Part shown: piece after piece, positions 57,999 through 64,000 of the stretch | Numbering within the stretch: the stretch's first letter is position 1 | How the letters are laid out: each line of letters opens with the position of its first letter | From: Acidipropionibacterium virtanenii | Lineage (GTDB): Bacteria; Actinomycetota; Actinomycetes; Propionibacteriales; Propionibacteriaceae | DNA: 64,000 nucleotides | Assembly (NCBI RefSeq): GCF_003325455.1 | Contig: NZ_CP025198.1 | Coordinates: forward strand, 1,364,001 to 1,428,000 | Reading direction: 5' to 3' | Notes under the pieces: model-generated | Database searches by the model: none | What the model saw: only the letters and a program-made list of their open reading frames with translations | Told to the model about the DNA's origin: nothing | Made by a program: the position numbers and the translations under genes

Positions 57999-58894
57999 GC
58001 AGACTGGCGGAGTCCATGTTCTGGATCGGACGCTACCTGGAGCGGGCCGAGGATGTGGCCAGGCTGCTTCGCGTCCACCTTGAGGCGACCGCCGACGAGA
58101 CCGGCGGCCGCGGCGCCGATTCGGCCGCCCTGCTCGCCAGCATCGGAGCACCACCCGAGACCGGGCACCCGGACGCGTGGCGGATGCTCGGCCACGACGC
58201 CGCCTCACCGGTCTCGATCGTCTCGGCGCTGACCAACTGCCGGGCCGCCGCCCGGCGGGCCCGGGAGGTGCTGTCCCTGGAGACCTGGGAGGAGATCAAC
58301 CGCGCATGGCGGGCCGTCGCCCAGGGCCAGCTGCGCAGCACCTACCAGCAACTGGCGCTGCGCACCGTGCTCGACCACTGCTATGCCGTCACCGGGATCG
58401 TCGACTCCACGATGAGCCACGACGAGGGCTGGGACTTCCACTGTCTCGGCCGGATGATCGAGAGGATCGACGTCACCTCCCGGATGGTCTCGGTGGCTCC
58501 CGTCGACGACGGCGAGGTCCAGATCATCACGCTGCGGGCCTGCGGCGCCGACCATGCCTTCCTCATCAGCCGGGGCGGGGATCGCAGTCGGGGCGCCGCC
58601 GTCGACTTCCTGCTGCGCGACCGGCTGTGCCCCCGATCAGTGGTGCACTGCCTGGCTGAGGCCGAGGACTGCCTGGCCCGTCTCGACACGGGCCGGCGCA
58701 CCGGCTTCCAATCCGATGCCCAACGCCTGCTCGGGCGAGCCCGCGCCGAGTTCGAGTACCGCTCCGACCAGGCCCTTCTCGAGGGTCTGGGCGAGCAGAT
58801 GTCCCGGCTCAGCCAGACCTGCCACCGGGCCACCGACGCCCTGTCCGCCCACTACTTCCAAGGGGCCGACGTGGCCTACTGGCATGAGGGATGA
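57992..58894 (+). CDS. Alpha-E domain protein (DUF403)
   Basis: 300 residues, nearly all helical. Typical start LSRLAESMFWIGRYLERAEDVARLLRVHLE, and HCLGRMIERIDVTSRMVS further on. It is the standard partner of the ATP-grasp gene before it, with a 7-bp overlap. Function unknown. Confidence 0.92.
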   Translation: MLSRLAESMFWIGRYLERAEDVARLLRVHLEATADETGGRGADSAALLASIGAPPETGHPDAWRMLGHDAASPVSIVSALTNCRAAARRAREVLSLETWEEINRAWRAVAQGQLRSTYQQLALRTVLDHCYAVTGIVDSTMSHDEGWDFHCLGRMIERIDVTSRMVSVAPVDDGEVQIITLRACGADHAFLISRGGDRSRGAAVDFLLRDRLCPRSVVHCLAEAEDCLARLDTGRRTGFQSDAQRLLGRARAEFEYRSDQALLEGLGEQMSRLSQTCHRATDALSAHYFQGADVAYWHEG

Positions 58895-58898
58895 CGCC

Positions 58899-59741
58899 AT
58901 GACCACCACACTGCGCATCCAGCACCGCACCGACGTCCACTACGACGGGCCGGTGTCCCAGAGCTTCGACGAGGTGCGGATGACTCCGCTGTACTCCGAG
59001 TCCCAGCTCATCCGGCACACCTCGATCAGCGTGATCCCCCAGCCGTGGCAGTACTCCTACGTCGACTACTGGGGCACGCAGGTGACCTCCTTCGAGATTC
59101 ACGAACCCCACGAGCGGCTCACCGTCACCGCCGACACCACCCTCGACATCGTCAAGCTGCCCCACGTGGACTCCGGCATGACCCTGCCCCGGGTCGACGC
59201 CGGCCATGACCGCTGGTACGAGTACGTCCTCACCTCCCCGGTGACCGAACCCGGCCCCGAGCTGAGGCAGCTCACCGGCGAACTGGTCGACGAGTCCATG
59301 ACCATCAACCGGGTCGGCCACCTGGTCTCCGAGATGATCCACGACCAGGTGAGATATGTGCCCGGATCGACCCGCGTCGACACCACCGCACAGCAGGCCT
59401 GGCGGGCCCGGTCGGGAGTCTGCCAGGACATCGCCCACCTGGTCATCGGCTGCCTGCGAAGCCTGGGGATCCCCACCCGGTACGTCTCCGGGTATGTACT
59501 GCCGCGCAGCGAGGCCGAGCCGGGGGAGCCCGTCGAGGCCCAGACGCATGCCTGGGTGCAGTGGTGGGACGGCGAGTGGACGGGTTTCGACCCCACCAAC
59601 CTCGTCGACTCCGGGGAGAGCCATGCCAGGGTCGGCACCGGACGCGAATATGCCGACGTCGTCCCCTTCAAAGGGGTGTTCACCGGAGCCGGCAGCACCT
59701 CCACCTACGAGGCCTCGGTGGTGATGAGGAGGCTGTCCTGA
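58899..59741 (+). CDS. Transglutaminase-like protein
   Basis: 280 residues from the ATG at 58899. N-terminal beta-domain ([23 protein letters not shown]) and a transglutaminase-like core with Cys in [11 protein letters not shown], His in [10 protein letters not shown] and Asp in GFDPTNL. The Cys-His-Asp triad suggests peptidase or amidase activity in the ATP-grasp/alpha-E operon. The four-base gap to the previous gene supports co-translation. Confidence 0.93.
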   Translation: MTTTLRIQHRTDVHYDGPVSQSFDEVRMTPLYSESQLIRHTSISVIPQPWQYSYVDYWGTQVTSFEIHEPHERLTVTADTTLDIVKLPHVDSGMTLPRVDAGHDRWYEYVLTSPVTEPGPELRQLTGELVDESMTINRVGHLVSEMIHDQVRYVPGSTRVDTTAQQAWRARSGVCQDIAHLVIGCLRSLGIPTRYVSGYVLPRSEAEPGEPVEAQTHAWVQWWDGEWTGFDPTNLVDSGESHARVGTGREYADVVPFKGVFTGAGSTSTYEASVVMRRLS

Positions 59742-59773
59742 GAGGCGGGACGGAGTTCGGGCAGACTGGCCCC

Positions 59774-60271
59774 ATGACCTCCCAGTCCTCGCCCGCCCCA
59801 CTGATCTGGCGGGGCATCACCTTCCCGCTGCCGGTGCCTGCCCACCGCCGCAGGCTCTTCATGCCTTCCGCCGGGGCTCCGCGGCGCTACGCCACCGAGC
59901 CGCTGCTGCTGGTCAACGTCGACGATCCGGCCGTCACGGCCGCCCGGCTCACCGACCATCGTTGGCACAGGCTGGTGCGCGGCCAACTGTCGGGAGGACG
60001 TCAGATGGACAAGGCCACCGAGGCGGCCGTCGATGTGGCACCCGGTCGCGTCACCGTCACGGCCTTCGAGGACGGGCCGGTCATCGAGGCCGACCTCGCC
60101 CCGGATCTGGAGCGCGCCGTCGTCAAGAACAAGCGCCTGCTCGTCATCGTCGCCGCACGCCCCACCCTGGAGGATCTGCGCCGGATCCCCAAGCGCCCCG
60201 ACGCCTTCGTGGAAGCCGTCGAGGAGGCCGTGCTCGGTTCCGGCGCCGGGTACACGGTGGCGGCACGGTAG
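59774..60271 (+). CDS. Conserved hypothetical protein
   Basis: 165 residues from the ATG at 59774. Small alpha/beta protein with [23 protein letters not shown] and a [20 protein letters not shown]-terminus. No named family recognised. Same strand as the transglutaminase gene, 32 bases after it, and before proS. Confidence 0.65.
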   Translation: MTSQSSPAPLIWRGITFPLPVPAHRRRLFMPSAGAPRRYATEPLLLVNVDDPAVTAARLTDHRWHRLVRGQLSGGRQMDKATEAAVDVAPGRVTVTAFEDGPVIEADLAPDLERAVVKNKRLLVIVAARPTLEDLRRIPKRPDAFVEAVEEAVLGSGAGYTVAAR

Positions 60272-60342
60272 GATCTGCGCGGATCGTGCCGGGTCACGTC
60301 GAAGGGCGGCGGAGGGCCAGGGCGACCGGAAAGGTGAGTCAC

Positions 60343-62100
60343 GTGTTGACCCGCATGTCAGAGCTGTTCGTGCGCACCCTGCGGGAGGATCCCGCGGCCG
60401 CCGAGGTGCCCAGTCACCGCTGGCTGGTCCGAGCCGGCTACATCCGCAGGGCTGCGCCCGGCATCTACACCTGGCTTCCGCTGGGGCTGAAGGTGCTGCG
60501 CAAGGTGGAGGGCATCGTCCGCTCCGAGATGGACGCCATGGGCGCTCAGGAGGTGCTCTTCCCGGCCCTGCTGCCCGCCGACCCCTACAAGGAGTCCAAC
60601 CGCTGGGTCGAGTACGGCGACAATCTGTTCCGGCTGCAGGACCGCAAGGGCGTCGACATGCTGCTCGGGCCCACTCACGAGGAGATGTTCACCCTCCTGG
60701 TCAAGGACCTGTACTCGTCCTACAAGGACCTGCCGCTGGCCATCTACCAGATCCAGACCAAGTACCGGGACGAGGCCCGGCCGCGCGCCGGCATCCTGCG
60801 CGGCCGCGAATTCGTGATGAAGGACTCCTACTCCTTCGACGTCGACGACGAGGGCCTGGACGCCTCCTACAACAAGCACCGTGACGCCTACATCAGGATC
60901 TTCGACCGGCTCGGCTTCGACTACGCCATCGTCAAGGCGATGTCCGGCCCGATGGGCGGCTCGCGCTCCGAGGAGTTCCTGGCCGTCGCCGAGAACGGCG
61001 AGGACACCTTTGTGCGCTCCCCGGGCGGCTACGCCGCCAACGTGGAGGCCGTGCGGATCGCCGCCCCCGAGCCCCTCGACTTCTCCGGTGCGCCCGCCCC
61101 CGAGATCGTCCACACCCCCGGCGTGCCGACCATCGAGACACTCGTGGCGATGGCCAACGAGATCAAGCCGCGTGCGGACCGGCCGTGGCGGGGCTGCGAC
61201 ACCCTCAAGAACGTCGTCTTCATGGTCACCGGCCCCGACGGCACCCGTGAACCGCTGGCGATCGGGCTGCCCGGCGACCGCGAGGTCGATGAGAAGCGGC
61301 TGGAGGCGGCCCTCGACCCGGCGGTCGCCGAACCCTTCACCGACGACGACTTCGCCGCCCACCCCGAACTGGCGAAGGGATACATCGGCCCGCGGGCGCT
61401 CGGCGAGAAGAACGCCTCCGGGGTGCGCTACCTCGTCGATCCGAGGGTCGTCACCGGCACCGCCTGGATCACCGGCGCCGACGAGAAGGACCACCACGTC
61501 TTCAACCTGGTGGCGGGCCGTGACTTCACCCCGGACGGCGTCATCGACGTCGCCGAGATCCGCGAGGGCGACCCGGCCCCCGACGGATCGGGGCCGCTCA
61601 CCCTGGCCCGCGGCATCGAGATGGGCCACATCTTCCAGCTCGGCCGCAAGTACGCCGAGGCGCTGGGGCTGAAGGTGCTCGACCGCAACGGCAAACTGGT
61701 CACCGTGACCATGGGCTCCTACGGCATCGGGGTCTCCCGCGCCGTGGCCGCCGTGGCCGAGTACACCTGCGACGACAAGGGCCTGTCATGGCCCCGCGAA
61801 CTGGCCCCTTTCGACGTCCACGTGCTGGCCACCGGCAAGGGGGCCGACGTCCTCGACGAGGCCGAACGGATCGCCGGAGACCTCCAGGACGCCGGGCTCG
61901 AGGTGCTGCTGGACGACCGCAAGGCCTCGCCCGGGGTCAAGTTCGCCGACTCCGAGGTGCTCGGCATGCCCACCTCCGTGGTGGTGGGCCGCAGCCTGAA
62001 GGACGGCGTCGTGGAGATCCGCGACCGCCGCTCCGGTACCAGGCGGGAGGTGCCCGTGGCCGACGCCGTGGCAGAGATCCTCGCCGAGGTCCGCGGCTGA
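60343..62100 (+). CDS. proS: Prolyl-tRNA synthetase (bacterial type)
   Basis: 585 residues; GTG at 60343, behind AAAGG. An ATG at 60355 is an alternative. Class II core with [56 protein letters not shown] and [18 protein letters not shown], an inserted editing (INS) domain at about 210-400, and an anticodon domain at the end. Essential. A very strong hairpin follows the stop. Confidence 0.96.
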   Translation: MLTRMSELFVRTLREDPAAAEVPSHRWLVRAGYIRRAAPGIYTWLPLGLKVLRKVEGIVRSEMDAMGAQEVLFPALLPADPYKESNRWVEYGDNLFRLQDRKGVDMLLGPTHEEMFTLLVKDLYSSYKDLPLAIYQIQTKYRDEARPRAGILRGREFVMKDSYSFDVDDEGLDASYNKHRDAYIRIFDRLGFDYAIVKAMSGPMGGSRSEEFLAVAENGEDTFVRSPGGYAANVEAVRIAAPEPLDFSGAPAPEIVHTPGVPTIETLVAMANEIKPRADRPWRGCDTLKNVVFMVTGPDGTREPLAIGLPGDREVDEKRLEAALDPAVAEPFTDDDFAAHPELAKGYIGPRALGEKNASGVRYLVDPRVVTGTAWITGADEKDHHVFNLVAGRDFTPDGVIDVAEIREGDPAPDGSGPLTLARGIEMGHIFQLGRKYAEALGLKVLDRNGKLVTVTMGSYGIGVSRAVAAVAEYTCDDKGLSWPRELAPFDVHVLATGKGADVLDEAERIAGDLQDAGLEVLLDDRKASPGVKFADSEVLGMPTSVVVGRSLKDGVVEIRDRRSGTRREVPVADAVAEILAEVRG

Positions 62101-62102
62101 GA

Positions 62103-62148
62103 GTCGGCGGTGCGGCGTCACCGAGCCCGGTGACGCCGCACCGCCGAC
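62103..62148. terminator. 20-bp perfect hairpin between convergent proS and CGNR gene
   Basis: GTCGGCGGTGCGGCGTCACC (62103-62122), GAGCCC loop, and its exact complement (62129-62148). It begins two bases after the proS stop and reaches into the last codons of the CGNR gene. Works in both directions; no T-tract. Confidence 0.75.
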
Positions 62149-62630
62149 CTGTTGTTGCAGCGTGTGGAGCAGTACCGCTGGCGCCCGTTGCGCGAGGTGT
62201 CGGCGAAGATCCTGTCGCAGTCGATCGCGGCGCACCGGCCCAGGCGATCCATCCCGCGACCGGTCAGGTGCAGGGCGGTGCCCACACTGACCAGGGTGCC
62301 GAGCATGCCGGCGAAGACGACGTCGTCGTCGCGGTAGTGCAGGTGCCAGCCCTGGTCGTCATGGCGGACCAGGCGCGGGTGACTCGACCACCTGTCCAGC
62401 AGATCGTTGAGGAGTCTCGCGCGGGTGGGCTCGTCGGGGGAGTCGACCACGGCGACCCACTCGGCGAGCAGCCCGCGCACACCCTCGACATCTCCGCTGG
62501 AGACCGGGCGATCGACGTTGAGCCCGGCAGCCGTGCAGCGCTCCTCGAGCTCGACGGGGGAGTGCGGCGGATCATTGGCCAGATCGGCGGCCAGGTTGAC
62601 CGGACCGGCACCGTAAGGGTTGAGAAGCAC
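62118..62630 (-). CDS. CGNR zinc-finger protein
   Basis: 170 residues, GTG start. The C-terminal zf-CGNR has CAAIDCDRIFADTSRNGRQRYCSTRCNNRSAV (listed by key residues: two Cys, then CSTRCxNR). An N-terminal helical ABATE-like domain lies before it. A stress-response regulator role is proposed for the family. Divergent from the TauE/SafE gene. Confidence 0.9.
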   Translation of the reverse strand: MLLNPYGAGPVNLAADLANDPPHSPVELEERCTAAGLNVDRPVSSGDVEGVRGLLAEWVAVVDSPDEPTRARLLNDLLDRWSSHPRLVRHDDQGWHLHYRDDDVVFAGMLGTLVSVGTALHLTGRGMDRLGRCAAIDCDRIFADTSRNGRQRYCSTRCNNRSAVRRHRAR

Positions 62631-62655
62631 AAACCGATTACATCACAGTGGTGAG

Positions 62656-63450
62656 GTGACTCTCGACGCCTCGCTGGCCCCGCACCTGATGATCCTGTTG
62701 ATGGCGGCTGCCTTCCTCGCCGGCTGGGTGGACGCCGTGGTCGGCGGGGGCGGGCTCATCCAACTGCCCGCGCTGCTGGTCGGGCTGCCCCAGAACGCCC
62801 CGGTGGCCACTGTCGCCGGCACCAACAAGATCTCGTCGATCGCCGGCACACTCACCGCTTCGATGACCTACCTGCGGACGATCCGGGTACACCTGCCCTC
62901 GGCGGCGGCGGTGATGGCCGGGGCCGTGCTGGGGTCCAGCGCCGGAGCGCGGCTGGTGCAGTTCCTCCCGAAGCGATGGTTCATCCCGATCGTGCTCGTG
63001 GTGCTCGTCGGGGTGGGGATCTTCACCTGGCGACGGCCCTCCATGGGGCTGGTGAGCCGGGTGCGTCATCACGGCCTCGCGCGGTACCTGCGGCTGGCGG
63101 GAACAGGTGTACTCATCGGCATCTACGACGGGGCGATCGGGCCGGGCACCGGCACCTTCTTCGTCATCGCCCTGGTGGGGCTCATCGGCTACGGCTTCCT
63201 CGAGGCCTCGGCCCTGGCCAAACTGGCGAACCTCGCCACCAATGCCGGGGCGATCGCGGTCTTCTGGGCCCACGGCGTCATCTGGTGGCGGGTGGGGCTG
63301 CCGATGGCCCTGGCCAATCTCGCCGGAGGATGGATCGGCGCCCGCACCGCGGTGCGTCACGGCAACGCCTTCGTCCGCAGGGTCTTCCTGGTGGCGGTGG
63401 TGGGCCTGGGCTTCAAACTGGCCTACGACACCGTCGTCGCGTTTCACTGA
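62656..63450 (+). CDS. TauE/SafE-family membrane permease
   Basis: 264 residues from the GTG at 62656 (the frame is open from 62620). About eight helices with AGWVDAVVGGGGLIQLPALL, GTNKISSIAGT and GIYDGAIGPGTGTFFVIALVGLIGYGF, the two repeat motifs of the family, which exports or imports sulfite and organosulfonates. The substrate is unknown here. A single-gene unit. Confidence 0.88.
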   Translation: MTLDASLAPHLMILLMAAAFLAGWVDAVVGGGGLIQLPALLVGLPQNAPVATVAGTNKISSIAGTLTASMTYLRTIRVHLPSAAAVMAGAVLGSSAGARLVQFLPKRWFIPIVLVVLVGVGIFTWRRPSMGLVSRVRHHGLARYLRLAGTGVLIGIYDGAIGPGTGTFFVIALVGLIGYGFLEASALAKLANLATNAGAIAVFWAHGVIWWRVGLPMALANLAGGWIGARTAVRHGNAFVRRVFLVAVVGLGFKLAYDTVVAFH

Positions 63451-63467
63451 CGTCGGACCGGTGCCGG

Positions 63468-64000
63468 TCACACCCATCCCGGCCAGGCGGGCATGCCCGA
63501 GCCGTAGCCGGTCACCTGAGCTGCCTGATCGCCCATGGCGGTGATCGCCGTGGAGCGCTCGGTTCCGGAGGCCGCCGCGACCACCCGGCCGTGGCCGGAC
63601 AGCACCCCCAGCTCCAGGGAGACCCACAGCTCGCGGGTCGACCGGGGGGTCGAGGGGGTGGCGGGCATCGGATAGCCGGGCAGGGCCGGGGTAGGGGTGG
63701 CGGATGCCTCCCGCAGGAGCGCCCGGAGCCTGGCCTGCTGGGTCGCGACGGCGTCGAGCCTCCTGGTGCCGATGGAGCGCAGGGAGTCGGTGGCGGGCAG
63801 CCGGCCCACACCCCACTCGAGTCCGGCCACCAGGGCGTTGAGCCTCGACAGCAGCACCTGGCGCGCACTGGTGGGGTCCTCGACGGGCAGCGAGACCGGT
63901 TCGCCGTCGCCGCGCACCGGCGCGGCGCCCGCCGCGCTCGCCCCCGAGGCGAAGACCGCCAGGGAGGCCCACAGCAGGGCCTCGCCGGGAGTGTCCGCTG
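63468..64000 (-). CDS. Hypothetical protein, C-terminal part (start outside window)
   Basis: At least 176 residues, open to the window edge. Ala/Leu-rich helical sequence (ADTPGEALLWASLAVFAS, RLNALVAGLEWGVGRLPATD, STAITAMGDQAAQVTGYG) ending AWPGWV. It resembles the ferritin-like DUF4439 group in helical content and in the Pro-Gly end, but the match is loose. Convergent with the TauE/SafE gene. Confidence 0.5.
   Translation of the reverse strand, partial: ADTPGEALLWASLAVFASGASAAGAAPVRGDGEPVSLPVEDPTSARQVLLSRLNALVAGLEWGVGRLPATDSLRSIGTRRLDAVATQQARLRALLREASATPTPALPGYPMPATPSTPRSTRELWVSLELGVLSGHGRVVAAASGTERSTAITAMGDQAAQVTGYGSGMPAWPGWV

Overview
The window is high-GC, densely packed chromosomal DNA. 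Several gene orders are typical of Actinobacteria: sufS-sufU-sufT, a mabA/inhA-like fabG-fabI pair, xerC beside an M23 peptidase near rpsB-tsf, pyrH-frr-cdsA-rlmN, and a Rip1-like protease followed by ispG and a GNAT gene. Together these fit a Propionibacteriaceae-like actinobacterium. The genus is an inference and cannot be proved from the sequence alone. No rRNA, tRNA or CRISPR array was recognised.

Layout. 1-20.2 kb is mostly housekeeping: the end of a SUF Fe-S operon, a lipoprotein, a DUF222/HNH protein, a YpfJ-type metallopeptidase, a Fic/Doc toxin with a small antitoxin, an ABC-F ATPase, an RlmA-type methyltransferase, SURF1, fabG-fabI, dxr, an ABC ATPase with NfeD and SPFH proteins, a bile-acid-symporter-family transporter and a TrmH-type methyltransferase.

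20.3-26.4 kb is an accessory operon. It encodes a membrane-anchored protein with a degenerate J-like domain, a large FtsK/HerA-type ATPase and four small, mostly helical proteins of 85-95 residues. The ATPase gene is split by a complete 1,323-bp ISAs1-family element with 19-bp inverted repeats and an exact 10-bp target duplication. Removing the element and one duplicate restores a 774-codon frame. The operon resembles a minimal secretion or translocation module built on an FtsK motor, and I know of no described function for it. It is the best candidate for an undescribed system here, and it is probably inactive in this strain.

26.4-31.2 kb holds an XRE regulator with a long operator-like inverted repeat, peptide deformylase, a lactonase-like beta-propeller, a VapBC-type toxin-antitoxin pair, XerC and a double-domain M23 peptidase. 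A short gap at 31.23-31.33 kb carries two perfect DnaA-box-like 9-mers. 31.3-41.1 kb is a translationally coupled five-gene operon on the minus strand (DUF4132, MoxR AAA+, DUF5682, VWA, SWIM zinc finger), a MoxR/VWA ternary-type system of unknown function. It sits between the M23 gene and rpsB, which are near neighbours in mycobacteria.

41.4-53.4 kb is the core block rpsB-tsf, pyrH-frr-cdsA-rlmN, gdhA, a serine hydrolase, the Rip1-like protease, ispG and GNAT. A DUF4143 remnant lies between the protease and ispG. 53.4-64 kb has a multicopper oxidase, a scar of fused toxin-antitoxin and transposase fragments, a circularly permuted ATP-grasp / alpha-E / transglutaminase operon, proS, a CGNR zinc-finger protein, a TauE/SafE permease and the end of a gene that runs off the window.
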